Origin: Mucidula mucida
Lineage: Eukaryota > Basidiomycota > Agaricomycetes > Agaricales > Physalacriaceae
Direction: 5' to 3'
NCBI GenBank assembly: GCA_015501055.1
Contig: JADNYV010000001.1
Location: 124,001 to 188,000 of the forward strand
DNA: 64,000 nucleotides
The position numbers and the translations under genes are program-made. The notes beneath the pieces are model-generated. The model saw only the letters and a list, made by a program, of their open reading frames with translations, searched no databases and was not told the origin of the DNA. Below, piece by piece: positions 1-11,788 of this stretch; positions within the stretch are counted from its first letter, which is position 1, and every line of letters starts with the position of its first letter.

Positions 1-33
1 CACGGTGCAGGCACATCCCGCAAAACGACTCAC

Positions 34-662
34 GCGTTCATCGTCTTGCAGAATAGGACCTCGTCCTCGTTGTACATGGTCATGACAATGAACAGCTCTG
101 TCTGCCGTCCGTACAGAAATTGGCGGAGGGAGTAGCGGGACGCCATGAAGTCGTCTGGGTCACATGTAGCGGCGGTATAGCGCATCTTGGTCATCTCCTC
201 TTCATGAGCCCTTGTTGAGGGCACAATGTGGGAGGGGACGTCCATATCGAGCACTAGATTACCCTGGAAGAGCTCGACTTGACGCACGGAACGACGGTTG
301 AGCATCTTTTCCCGGGCGACAGAGTAGCCTGCGCTGCTGGGATGATGATAGATGCCGGGGCGACCCATGGGTGGGGGATAGTTCTGCTGGAAGGGCATGT
401 TGGGGACGGGAGGGGCGTCGTGGGTTTCGTACGGAGCAAGGTGGGCCTGTGAGCCGGCGTAGCTGCTCTGGAAGGATTTGGCGGACTTTGTCTCCCAGTT
501 TGAGTGGTTATCGTATTCGTCGTAGCCATGTGTAGGAGGGTAGTCGACAACACCAGTGTTGTCGTAGCGAGGGTTATTGGAATTGTAGGTGGTCTGGCCG
601 GCGTTGTAATTAGGTGCTGGCTGCGAGTTATAGGGATCGTGGTTTTGCTGTCGATAAGCCAT
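34..662 (-). CDS. Chitin synthase, N-terminal exon (partial, runs off left edge)
   Basis: Membrane glycosyltransferase that makes cell-wall chitin from UDP-GlcNAc. Only the first exon, about 209 residues, is in the window. The first 115 or so residues are a Tyr/Asn/Pro/Gln-rich cytosolic tail. From about residue 120 the sequence has the conserved N-terminal chitin synthase block: [17 protein letters not shown], then [19 protein letters not shown] and [17 protein letters not shown], the last being the start of the glycosyltransferase region. A splice donor (gtgagt on the minus strand) follows the codons for TMNA at about position 34, so the catalytic core and membrane segments lie beyond the left edge. 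The start is the first ATG of the frame. The block fits division 1 chitin synthases (classes I-III). The class cannot be fixed without the rest. Confidence 0.93.
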
Positions 663-1278
663 TTCCCAACCAAAGACGCTCGGCGTTGCTCTGCTTTAAT
701 AAAGAGAATGGACGGGCAGTGTAACCCAAAAAAAGAATGGTGCAGTTGGTCGTGGTCGGGATGGGAGATGGTGGTTTGACAGATTGGGAATATTTCCCTC
801 CCACGTGTCCTCAACCAGGAGTCGACTATCGCGATCTTTTCATCAAACCTTATTCAGTCGGATGACAACTGGGACTGAGATTACTGAAGACTACTCAGAT
901 GCTCTCGACGACAGTGTTCTACACGTCGCAGCAGCCTCTGCGAGTCCAAACTCCAGGCGTTGTTCAGGCGTTGCCATACCACTTCCACCAATCCCACTCA
1001 TTTGTATCAAGGAGAAGTAAGGAAGGGCGACTTTCCCCGACAGGTTTACCCACAAGATTCAGACTGTATTGCAGAAGCAATCCTCATGTTTGGCTCATGT
1101 GCCAAGCCTGTTGTCTGCTAAGTCCCGATTTGGGGTTAGCTAACTCCAAATCCGGGCTTAGCAGCCGACGCTGCCGTGGATAGATACAGTAGTTAGTTCT
1201 CACGCGGTGCTTTTTGACTCCAAACGTTCGCGTCGCCTCGTCGTCGCGTAAATTCATTCTCTGTTTTTCGTCTCCATT
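663..1278. other. Intergenic region between divergent chitin synthase and exonuclease genes
   Basis: About 600 bases with no convincing gene. Short open frames here lack conserved sequence. The region must hold both divergent promoters. Its one obvious structure is the long palindrome at 1115-1164. Confidence 0.5.
1115..1164. repeat. 50-bp near-perfect palindrome
   Basis: Two 25-base arms meet at a central TTAGCTAA with no spacer. Comparing the left arm with the reverse complement of the right arm gives 22 of 25 identical positions. Two of the three differences would be G:U pairs in RNA. The outer ends read CTGCTAAG and CTTAGCAG. It lies 115 bases upstream of the start of the transposase-like gene. 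It could be a foldback or MITE-like remnant, a transposon end or a regulatory hairpin. Confidence 0.8.
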
Positions 1279-4200
1279 ATGTCCGGCCGCGGTGGTGCCC
1301 GCGCTAATGCTGGACGCCCATCAAATGCTTCCAAACTTGCAGCAAGCAAAAGCGACAATAATAAGAGCATCCTCGCCTACCTGAAACCATTGCCCGCCGT
1401 TGGATTGCCCGGATCTGGTGGGAAAGGGAAAGGAAAGGAGAGACAGAAGGAGGAAGCCTCATCTATGGCTGGAAATGCAGGTGTGTGTTCATTATGCCAA
1501 GCCTCCATTGCCTTACTGACTAGTCACATCTTTTGAATGTAGGGCCTTCTACATCCTCGGCACCTTGTACGCGCACGGACGTCCAAATGATTAATGTGTC
1601 CGATGCGCAACTCGATGCGGAATCAACACCCTCAGCAGATGAACTCGACTTCGACGCCCAATTTGGAGCAGACCCGTCCGAAGAAATGTGGGCTGCAGCG
1701 TCTACACAGCGCGCGGCTCAAGAAACCAGCATACCCTCCACCTCCCTATACGCTATTCCTACCGCGGCTCATGCTACTTTGGATCTTCCCGCGTCGGCGC
1801 GCCTATCTGAAATGGAATGGGCCAACATTCAGCGAGAAGGGCGTAATATCTCCGAGCTTGAAAGGTCTACCGATGCTCGGTCAACGGTAGTCGACGATAG
1901 TCTGTTCGATGACGCGGTGGATGAGAGTGATGAAGTTGACGAGTCGGAGGAGCTGGAGAAGGAATCGGACGAGGACCAAGCAAAGACGGGAGTTCTATAT
2001 GAATATCTGAAAACGGAACACGCAAAGATCCTAAAGGAAATCGACATGAAGAAGCGACCTCAAAATTACATCGATGGGACTTACTGGCGCCGACCACGGG
2101 ATTCAGTCTTCGCTCTTGAAGACTCACTTCTTAAGACGGGAAGTGTTTCGCCGAACCCACTCTACTTACTGGATATATTTGTTTGGCTTCCACATCTTCT
2201 CCCCGGGGCACCCGACATCTTCAGGTGTGAATGCGGAGGACATCTGAATCAACACAGTACGTGCAGTATTCTACTTTTGAATCTATTTCCTCAACTGCTT
2301 TTAGGCTATAACGACGATCCAATCGCTCGACGCGTGAAAGGTCTTCACCGCGAATTTTTCCTTTTCACGCGTCGACTGCTCTGTAACAAGCGACGCAAGG
2401 CTGGCCCCGGCTGTGGTAAAAGTTTCCAAGGAACAGATGCTTGGATTCTTTCGCAGTTGCCTCGATACCTTCAAAATGATTTTCCGGGTAAGAATATTGA
2501 AAACTATCATACTTCTTCAAAGCCGTACTAATGCTTGTACCAGTGTATCTCACTGCCCGCGGGGGAGTCGATAAAAGCTCGATAGCTATTATGCGAACCC
2601 TGTATGCTACACGTTTCGGTCCTCGTCCATTTTCCGAGCTATTGTGCGAAATGCGACATCTTGATCATAGCACTCGGGAGCTCTCGTATCTCTCTTTCTA
2701 CAGCCATCATCAGGACAAGTATTCGCTTCCAACCCCAACGGAGTTTTCACCTTTCGGTGATCGTGCGCGTTTTGCAGGCACTCATCCGTCTGTGCGCTAC
2801 TGCAAGGCAGTTTTCACAGAGTGGATGCGGGCACATCTAGAGCTTTTCGACCGAGTTATGGCATCTTTACCTGGCTCTTGTCTTGCCGGTGATCACACTT
2901 TCAAGGTGCGTCAACTTTTGGTATCGGAGATGGTAGTCTAACGTTCCCCGAACATAGATCATCAAGTATCTTGCTCGTCTCCTTGGGCAACCGACACATG
3001 TTGCTATGTATTCAACAGTTAATGAATTCGAAGAATGTCGGGCTCAGGCGCTGACACTAACAAAGCGCCTAAATTATCTCGAAGGACTGTACGAGGGTCT
3101 TCGAAACGGACTTGAGGAACACGGTCATTCACCGACTCAGATGGTCTATACCGACAATGCATCAGGTAACAATTATACAGATCTCCTTGCAATGATCCTC
3201 ATTTTGGCAATGTAGCTGAACTGTCATTCCACGAAACCGCGACACCGTCACTCGCTACGAATGTGAAGCACGTCAATTTGAATCCGTTTTCGCATCTCCG
3301 TCCCCTCTCCTTACCCCCATCATTTCAAGTACAATACTACGATGCTCCCGATCTTATTGATGCGGCATGTTGTACCCTTCTTCAGTTGATTGAGATGAAA
3401 GAGACAAGTTGTGTCGTCGGGCTTGATATTGAGTATGAAACCGAAACGACAGGACAAGGCGGTCCCGGGATGGTTCCGAAGCCGCGTTCCGGACATGTAG
3501 ATTTAGTTCAACTTGCAGTCGACGAGCAAATCTATCTTTTCAAGGTATGTACTCGTTGTGCCGAGGAATACCAGCATATCTAATATGCTGTAGGTTACTC
3601 AGCTAAATTCATTTCTTCATGTTCCGTCAAATCTGCGCGCACTATTCCTTTCGAACAAGGTCATCTTCGTCGGGCGTGGGGTTCGTGAAGATCTCCGCCG
3701 GCTTTCCGAGGCTTGGTCATTTCATCGATTACAGATGCGCCTACAGTCATCAGCAGCATCCTTCTATCTTGATTTGGGTCACTTCGCAAAGTTGAAGGGT
3801 GCGGTGACTGATGCATCTGCGAGCCTGGCTTTCCTCGTCGGAACTGTTCTAAAACACAGTCTAGACAAGGACGATACAATTCGGTTGTCTCGCTGGTCGC
3901 GAGATCAGCTGACAGAGCAGCAGAAGACATATGCAGCTCTTGATGCATTTGCGAGTCTTCGTTTATGGGCCGCACTATCGTCTAGAGCATCTATCGGCCA
4001 GCCAATCAACGAAGTTGTATCTGGTCACCTCGTTCATTTGTATTCCGGCAAGACACCTGTTGCCGAAGCTCGCATTTCATCTCATCAGAACGCGATCGAG
4101 TGCCAAAATCCCGCGACAGAAGATGCAGAGTCTGACAGTGATGGCGATGAGACGATGGATGGCCCGAAGAACACATACCGTGTGAAGATGACAAAAGCGC

Positions 4201-6552
4201 GCATTGTTCTCACTATCGACAAAGTGCTGGTTCCTGGTTATATCGTCCCTCTGCACGGTAAAACCTTGGCCCAACTTGCATCTGATAATTCTCCATTCGA
4301 CGTTATGGTTCAAAAACGCTTCGTTCGCACCCGTATATCTGAAGGCCCGGCGCCTCTGTCTACCCCATCCATAAGCACCGACTTCTCTGAGTTCACATCT
4401 GAACTCGACAACAAAGACATCAATTTCTTTCTCACCTTATCTTCAATCTCTACGGCTCGTTCAGAGGAGGAGGAAGAGGAGGAAGAGGAGGAGGATCGTG
4501 ATAAGGAATCACGACCGGTAGATGATACAAGTGAGGAGGGTCAAAGACATGAAGTGCTCCTGACTCGAGTACTCGATGACATCTTCCACGTTGAGGATCG
4601 TCTTCTCCGTTTGCTTTCAAAGCAGCACTCTGCCTTCAAAGAGTTCGCTCGGCAATTTGCATGTGCCATTTGGATGCTGCATAAGGACGACGTTGCTGCC
4701 GTACAAGAGGCATATCAGAAAAAAGGAATTCCACTTTCATATGCAGCTCGCTCTCAGCCCGATAAACTTCGAAAACGCATTCGTCGAGCAGTCCCGCCAC
4801 CAGATGTACTTGTTCCTCGACTACGACTCCTTTTCGAAACCTGGGCGGATGTTGTATGCTCTGTAGAGCCGCACCGAGGCCGTCTCTTCTCAGAAGCTGC
4901 AAAGCGCCAAGCAGACTCAATCATTCGAGTTGCTCAGATGGGGCTTCTTTCCGACCCACCGGGTGTACAGATGTACTTCCTGCAAGGAAAGGATCGTGAT
5001 GGTCTAAATATATATCGCACTATTCGTGGAACCAGTGGTATTGAAGGAGGTCTGCATACATCTATTCGACGGACCTTTGGCTCATTGCAGGCGTCACCTG
5101 AGCTGACAGATGCACTTCTGCGAAACATTAGGCATCGTCGTAATACATCGGTAAGCTGTCAACTTATGATATTTGCTCATTTGGCGTTACTCAATCTTTC
5201 ACTCAGATTGGCTCGTTCAACCGAACAGGAAAGAAATTCTTTGGGCATTATGACACATGGCTTTCTGATGAAATTGTGGAATTAGCTCTTTCGCTCGAGA
5301 TTTCACCGTCTTTCCCAATCCCCGATGTGCTTGCAACACGAGTTGAGACATCAGAAAGCTTTGGCATCATTCCTGTTCCCATGTCTCTCGCATCTCTCTA
5401 TGAGATGAAGCCTAGTGATCGCTCAGCAGTAGTTGGAACACCCACATATCGTGGATATCCAGTCTACCTGCTCTCACATCTTGTGACTCGTCCAATCAGC
5501 CCCTACTCCTATCTCAAGGAACGACAGAAGATGCTTCATGCTGTCCTTCCAATCCATACACGCGCAGAATTCCTTCTATTTACAGAACTCATGGAATCTA
5601 ACAAGTTCTTCACTCAATCCGGGTCAAAGAGGGCAAACGGATCAGGCCAGATCGTAAACTTCGAAGCGATGGCACGGCACTGGAATGGTCTCGTTCATAC
5701 TCGCCCGGAAGCATCCGCGATTCAAGATCAAATATTCTATAAACTACCGGAACAGCTCGAACGACATTACAAGACATGGTCACATTACCGCGCAGAGAAG
5801 GCAACCATGACATCCAACTTGGCGAGTTTCAAAGCTTTAAGTGCCATATTGAAGGATACGGCTCGCATCTCAGATCTTCCTGATGCTCGGCCACTTCCAA
5901 ACCCACCGACAGGTAAGCCGGCACACAATTCATTCATGCTGAGTAACAGATACTCATAACTTTTATACTAGCTGCACCAAGTCAACGAGAGAGAGCTGCG
6001 ATGAAACGAAAACAAATGGATTCACAGAGTGAAGTGCAACTGGAACAAACAGTATCCGCATCCGAAGAGGCGCCATCTGAGTCATCCACTGCGCGACCAC
6101 TCATCACTCAGCGTCAGCGTGTTGCGTTGGCGCGTGAACAGGGTCCATCCTCGCCATTCTACCCCAGGAATCCAAACCCATCGTTGTACTATCCCACTCT
6201 TCATGGCTCAGCCAATCTACCCGGACCGGCATCAACACCGAGTTCGACCACTGTATCTAACATGGTCGCTGACCCATCCACAACATTAACGGCAGCTTCA
6301 TCTCCTATTTCGTCGGTATCTGAGTTGACTTTCCCAACAACCCAGCTACGTGGAATACCAGGGTCTTCATCCGAATGGCAACAGCCTGCTTCTGGTGCAT
6401 CAATCATTGGCGGCTCAGGTCCTCGTGTCCGCACATGTCTTTCATGCAAAGATGCTGGCTGTGCCCATCTTTTCGATTGCAAGGGCAAAGGAGGATACCA
6501 GTACTGCCCGTGTGGCCACCCAGCTTCCAAGAAAAGTCGAGGCAAGAAGTAG
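1279..6552 (+). CDS. DUF6729-like / DDE transposase-like / DEDDy 3'-5' exonuclease fusion protein
   Basis: Large multi-exon gene (about ten exons, introns about 50 bases) that splices into one open frame of more than 1,400 residues. Order of parts: a Gly/Lys-rich N-terminus; an acidic linker; a Cys-containing block (PDIFRCECGGHLNQHS and later PGCGKSFQG) typical of DUF6729-like proteins; a transposase-like core with GDHTFK at about 2888-2905 and VYTDNAS at about 3144-3164; then a 3'-5' exonuclease. The exonuclease keeps motif I (GLDIEYE, about 3418), motif II (VGRGVREDL, about 3672) and motif III (YAALDAFASLRLW, about 3928), so the D-x-E, D and Y-x3-D residues of the RNase D/WRN type are all present. 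A run of ten Glu lies near 4464-4494. The C-terminus has a CxxC-type cluster (CLSCKDAGC, then YCPCGH). The two Asp of the core suit a DDE nuclease. I could not place the third acidic residue. No frameshift or stop was found, so it looks intact. It may be a mobile element gene or a domesticated one. Confidence 0.75.
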
Positions 6553-6740
6553 ACAGTGTTCCAACTTGTACCCATACTTACATACTTACATATGTATTCT
6601 TGATACCTAAACACATCCATACTACTGAGAAAGCTGTGTTTAAGTACCGCCGACTGAAGAAAGAGTGCACGCTTGCACGTCGCACGCCGAAAGAGAAAAT
6701 TGCGAGGACCGGGAGTTGATCGGTCATCCAGGAAAGAAAA

Positions 6741-6785
6741 ACGTAGCAGCCGCGCACCGTCTAACGACTGAGCTAAAGGTCTTAG
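6741..6785 (-). other. tRNA-like A-box fragment followed by an oligo-T run
   Basis: On the minus strand the sequence reads TTTAGCTCAGTCGTTAGAC, close to a tRNA D-arm with RNA polymerase III box A. About 17 bases later comes TTTTT, a possible Pol III stop. No matching T-arm or box B is present at the right distance, so this is not a whole tRNA gene. It could be a tRNA-derived fragment, for instance from a SINE-like element. Confidence 0.3.
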
Positions 6786-6788
6786 ATT

Positions 6789-6829
6789 GGCTCGCTTCGC
6801 GAGCCGTGATAAGTCGCCTTCGGCGACTT
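6789..6829. repeat. Two tandem strong hairpins downstream of the fusion gene
   Basis: Two perfect inverted repeats lie six bases apart. The first is GGCTCG..CGAGCC around a CTTCG loop. The second is AAGTCGCC..GGCGACTT with a C(TTCG)G centre, which in RNA is the extra-stable UUCG tetraloop. They lie 236 bases after the stop codon of the exonuclease fusion gene and next to the tRNA-like fragment. They could mark a transposon end or act in RNA. Confidence 0.75.
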
Positions 6830-7740
6830 TGAATTAACAACAGACTTAGCACATGAGCCTCATGTTTCCCCGAGAACTAGATTGCATTCCAAGAATAGGC
6901 GTTCACCTCACAGTCCATAATGTATGTCTTGAAAAGGATTCGATCGTGGAAGACGCGTATAAAACCATGATCGCCTTCTTCAGAAGCATGGGCAACTGCG
7001 GAGGGCGATTTATAACAGCGCCGGTTTTCCTGTCTCTCTGCGACCGCCGAGGGATTCAATTTTTTACTTCTCAAGGTTCCTATACTTGCACATATCGTTG
7101 AGCCGGGCTGCAATCAATGAGTCAACTCGACTCATAGATCGGTGTCCACATGCCCAAGGCTTGAGTCTACGTACTATTCAGGACGTTGAAACCTGCCCAC
7201 AAATCCATAGCCCGTCGTCGTGCGCAACGCTACCCTACAAGTTGCTTCTGCTTTGCGGCAGCTGTAGACCGACGTGGCGCAACTAAATTCTACGTCTCGA
7301 TCAGGTGACTGTCCTCGTCAACGTCCACTTGCATCGAGAAGCCCCTCCGAGTGCCCAACCTAACTTGCTTGACTTTCTGACACGTTCCGCTCTCTTGCCA
7401 AGTGCGGTAATGTCAGGCATGAGCTATAGAATAGATTCTCTCCAGTTGGCGCATGCAACAGAGAGTCCTTACACAGGCCGTAGCCACCCTTGAATCTAGC
7501 TGCTGTCACCGAGAAAGCAGAAATAGCACTGGCGTACTATAAAGTCCGGGAGGCGAGACGTCGACGATTCATGGATAGTTTGATGTAGACATCATTGTAA
7601 GGATTGGTAGGTAGGCAATCTCGAAATACATTGAAACTTGATATACAAACCTTTCAATTGTCACAAATATACATTTGTTATACAGTGATAAGAGTCCATT
7701 CGACTGAAGGCTCGTCTTTAGTTTCCTTCTTCTTCACCTT
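6830..7740. other. Intergenic region, no gene seen
   Basis: About 900 bases. Open frames are short, unspliced and unlike known families. It contains the 3' flank of the het-C homologue, which ends at 7741 on the minus strand. Nothing else is recognisable. Confidence 0.4.
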
Positions 7741-10700
7741 TTAGTACCCACTGTCGTATTCACGACGGCGTCCATAGCCTTCACCTCCTTCATTTCCACC
7801 GCCTCCTCCCTCATACTCGTTATTGTCGCGGATTTTCATTCTTTCAGCTCCGAAGGTCTCCTGGTTGTCACCATAGCTAGGATTATAACCAGCTCGACCA
7901 CTTCCGACATCATCCCCGCCATGATGACCATGACGTCCGCCACCGTACTCCTCGCGGGGAGGAGGTCGACCATACTCATCGCCGCCGCCGCGCCCATACT
8001 CGTCACCACCTCCGCGTCCATAAGACGAATTTTCGCTTTCACCATAGTTAGACTCGTGGCGGCGTCCGCCATGAGTTTCTTCAGTACGCCCGCCATAAGT
8101 TTCACCTCCACCATAGGAAGGCTCGCGCCCGCCATAAGAGGAATCATTGCGCCCACCCCCATACGAAGGCGCGTCATTGCGGCCACCATGAGACTCGTTA
8201 CGCCCTCCCCCGTAGGAAGATTGATCACGACCCTCACCATAAGAGGACTCATTGCGACCATAAGAGTCGTCGTTGCGCCCGCCGTAAGAAGATTCGTTGC
8301 GACCAGAGGGCTCGTGGCGTCCATAAGACGATTCATCAGTACGTCCACCATACGAAGACTCGTTGCGGCCGTAAGATGAGTCATCGGTGGTGCGACCGCC
8401 ATACGACGATTCGTTACGTCCGTACGACTCGGCGGCTCCGTACGAAGACTCATTGCGCGCGCCATAGGAGGAATCGTCTTGCCTTCCATAAGATGATTCG
8501 TTACGACCTCCGTAGGAAGAATCCTCAGTACGACCTCCGCCTCCACCATAGGAAGAAGAATGCTGCTGAGAAGATTGCTGGTTGTTTGACGATTGTTTCC
8601 TTGCATAGCTGGCACTGCCTCCGCCGTGGCCACACCCACCGTAACCGGCCTCTTGACCAGCCTCTCCTTCGCGCTTGTTCTTACCATCCCGAACACTCTG
8701 TTTTGTGAGCTTGGAAACGATGTCTGAAGCCTCTTCGCCCAGCCCGCCAATCCACTTTTCCATCTCATCGAACATCTGGCGCTGAATTTCAGAGCGACCA
8801 GAAGCATAGTAAGGGTGGTGGAAAGCCTCCAATGCCTAAGAGAGTTCACTTCAGTACCGCCGATATGAGTAAGAGCGCAACCAACCTGGTTGATAACTTG
8901 GTCGGGATCGCTGTCGTCAGTCCAAGCTGAGACGATCAATTGCACCGTGTGAACAACAACAATCTGAGCAATCTTCCCAGCTGGTTCGTTAAGGACGAGA
9001 CCAAAATGATCCTTCGACAAAAGACTGTGCGATGGATCAGATGCATTCTCGTCCTCAAATACTTGGTACTGGTCATCAGAGTCGATGACGGCTTTGCTTC
9101 CCTCACCCAGGGCAGAGGTGGCCTGTGTGAGAATGGGCTGGACGAAAGAACTGACATTGAGCGACATGTAGGCGGAAAGGCAAACACAACATACCGTGAG
9201 CCAAGGCGCAATGACGGTATATACGTCTAGAACAAATGAGGCTACGCCACATTGGAAGGTTTTGGCGGACTTACAAGCATTGAGAGCATTGCTCATCTCA
9301 TCCATCAAATCACTGAGACCCGGAATCATTTCAATCTTTTTGATAATGTCGCGGTAAAGGCCATCACGCCACTTCAACAGATCAAACAGTTGCTTTTGAA
9401 CCTCCGGGGGAGCAATGTCGTCTGGGTTGAAGTTATATGCCTGAGATTGAGCTTGCAACTCCTCTCCTTGAGACATCTTGTCGTCACCACCACCAATCTT
9501 TCCAAGTATGCTCTTAAGAGCGGAAAGTTTTTCGGCGGTATCATTGTTCTGGCTCTGATTCAAATTGTCGCTGAGAGCAGTGACACTGGCCTGACTGATG
9601 TGGCTACAATGACATGAGAAATGTGAGCGATAGATTTGAGCGCGCGACTTACTCGGTTGCCTCACCGAGAAGAGAGTGCAGGAAGTCTGCGCTGCCGAAT
9701 GTGCCTGTCACCAAAGGAGGGACGCGGTCTCCAGAGGGTGCATCAACGAGTACATTGTCGCCGACGTGACAGAAGACCTCTTCATGGCCCAATTTACGAA
9801 GAGCAATCTCGCACCAGTTACTATGTGCAAGAAGATCTTCCATAGTATGAAGACCGGTACCGAGGAGGCGGTAGGCCTCGAAGAGATCGGCACCCTCTTG
9901 TCCGCCAGAGCGGCGTCCGTGTTCGATGCAAGCCCTGAAAACGCGACGAATGTGGGCGGTTGACGTATCCCAGCCTTCGTTTTCAGTAGCCATGTATTTC
10001 TGAGATAATGGTGTATTAGAAGATAATTGGGTTCGAGGGGTAAATCCTCCACCTTCATACCAGTCCGCTCATCTATCTCAAGCTCACGTGGATCCACAGG
10101 CGGGCGAAGTTTTGGGTGGAATTGACGTGCATCACCTTCCTTCTCGGCGTATCCCCTGGTAATCACATGTTAGTTTGTATGTGGCTATGGCATTGTTGCT
10201 TCGCACTTAGGATTATCGATATGTTCCTGATTGCACATCAGCGCGGAAATGTGCATAGCTTCGAGGTACTTACGACGCAGAGGTAGACACCAAGACGGTC
10301 AGCAGTAACCTCGAACTCTTCCGTGGCAAATCCAAACGTCTATATGCAGATGAGGATATCGATTCTATCATGATGGAGAGCACTGACCATGAAACCTAGA
10401 ACGGAAACCACGAGTACTAGAGTATCTGCACTAAGTTTGCTGAGGCCAGCAATATCCATGCATTGGGAATAGTCGCGTAGCCAGTTGCCCTGGTGATGTC
10501 AGATAAAGGCACCACACGAACAGGAGCAGAGCGTACAAAGTAGACTTTCTTGATATCACTTTTGCTGAACTTCGAGCCTCCAGAGGCTGTTTTTAACACT
10601 TGAGATGCAAATCCAAGAAGGCCGCCGCCGGCGGAAGCGTGCCCGGCGTACTTGACGAGGGTTTCGAGGATATTCTCGATGTCACCGTGACGGAAAGCTT

Positions 10701-10848
10701 TATCGTTGAGATAGGCGAAATCAGGGATATCGCCAGCCCCAAATGCATAGGCAGAGGGTAAGGCGACGAGCAAAATCGTCAGGGCTAGTAGGATATGGAT
10801 CGTATGGGACATGGTGGTTGGGAGGAGAAATCGATGGTAACGCGCCAT
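7741..10848 (-). CDS. hetC: Het-C family protein with Gly/Ser/Tyr repeat tail
   Basis: Homologue of the Neurospora het-C heterokaryon incompatibility protein. About ten exons splice cleanly. A signal peptide (SHTIHILLALTILLVALPSAYA) is followed by the family start FGAGDIPDFAYLNDKAFRHG. Later blocks match Het-C: GNWLRDYSQ, TFGFATEEFEVTADRLG, EHIDNPKGYAEKEGDARQF, HTMEDLLAHSNWCE, LVTGTFGSADFLHSLLGEAT and SDPSHSLLSKDHF. The last 270 residues, from about 8640 down to 7760, are built of repeats of a GGRNESSYGGR type unit, a Gly-rich tail that the fungal family also carries. The upstream ATG at 10848 adds 12 residues. The one at 10812 gives a cleaner signal peptide and may be the true start. In Neurospora, allelic differences in het-C govern vegetative incompatibility; in mushrooms a role in self-recognition is only inferred. 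No frame breaks. Confidence 0.93.
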
Positions 10849-11788
10849 TGAAGACTAAGCCAAGCGATGACATCAGAGTGATGGCGGAATCAAATAACTC
10901 TCAAAATCGGCTTTGAACTTCGTGAGCGTCTCGCTAGAGCCGCATATTCAAGAAAAGGATGGTATCGCTACGTATGCATTCCGTATTCCTGGAAATGAGA
11001 TTGGATCCGAAGAAAACGCGCCACCGTCAGGTACTTTGCCGGAGTTGAAGCGTCAACGCGTTGGCCTGCTGGCGCCAGTCTTGCTGCAAATTCAATGCCT
11101 CCAGATCAGAGGGGTCGTGACAGCTGCTATCGGCGGTATGCATTTCCGAATGTCGATTTCAATTCGCTTCGAGACGACGGGTCACGCCGCGACGACGGCA
11201 AATCGACTCAACAACTATGACTGACATATAAAGCCATGCAACGCCCAAGCGCAAATGGCGTGAGCGCTCTCTTCGAAAGTTCCATGAGGTTATGTTACTA
11301 TGTTACTATTGAGAATCCACCTGAGCCCTTAGGCGAAGGGCAAGCCCCCGGTGAACCATGATATCTAAGGAGTATAGGACTATGGAAGAATAAGAAAGGC
11401 GACGCGGGCCACGGGTGCGTCAAAACCTGCTGGGGAAAACCTCAGCGAGGACAAAACCGCCAGTCAGGAAAGCTACCGGGCTGTCGGTGTGAAGAATATT
11501 GGTGTACATGTTCTATATAATAATACACTCCAATAGTCGGTCATGATCTACACAGTTCATAACTTGGATAGTACAAGTCACTGTTCAGTCACCAACTTAT
11601 ACTCGAACGAGGTAGGCAGGATCCGCATTTTAAAGCAGCTACATGTACAGAAACCTTGAAGGTGTTCATGTATCGATCAGTGATAGTGGGTCATCTCCGC
11701 TAAGTCCGTACATAAAACCTTAACCCGAGGCTCAACCTCTGTAAGCAGTAAGCCACGTGCTGAGCTAGTCGCCTCCTTGTCCTCCCCA
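10849..11788. other. Intergenic region with probable retroelement scar
   Basis: About 940 bases separate the divergent het-C and the next gene. A 103-codon open frame at 10913-11224 has no recognisable features. The second half holds the LTR-like segment listed separately. Confidence 0.4.
11290..11560 (+). mobile_element. Possible LTR-retrotransposon (Copia-like) LTR/leader remnant
   Basis: The segment begins with a short direct repeat (TGTTACTATGTTACTATTG). It contains a run of AAAACC-type blocks (CAAAACCTG, GGAAAACCTCAGC, GACAAAACCGCC), which resembles the U5/leader sequence of Copia elements as I remember them. An AT-rich stretch at about 11503-11540 could be the LTR end. No gag-pol frame or target-site duplication was found. 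It would be a solo LTR or fragment. The call rests on composition and memory only. Confidence 0.3.

Noticed and set aside
6700..6785. Complete tRNA gene on the minus strand
   Set aside because: A box-A-like D-arm is present, but no matched acceptor stem, anticodon arm or box B was found.
7921..8379. Long plus-strand open frame opposite the het-C tail
   Set aside because: It is the antisense shadow of the Gly/Ser/Tyr repeats and has a repetitive Ala/Ile/Arg composition with no motif.
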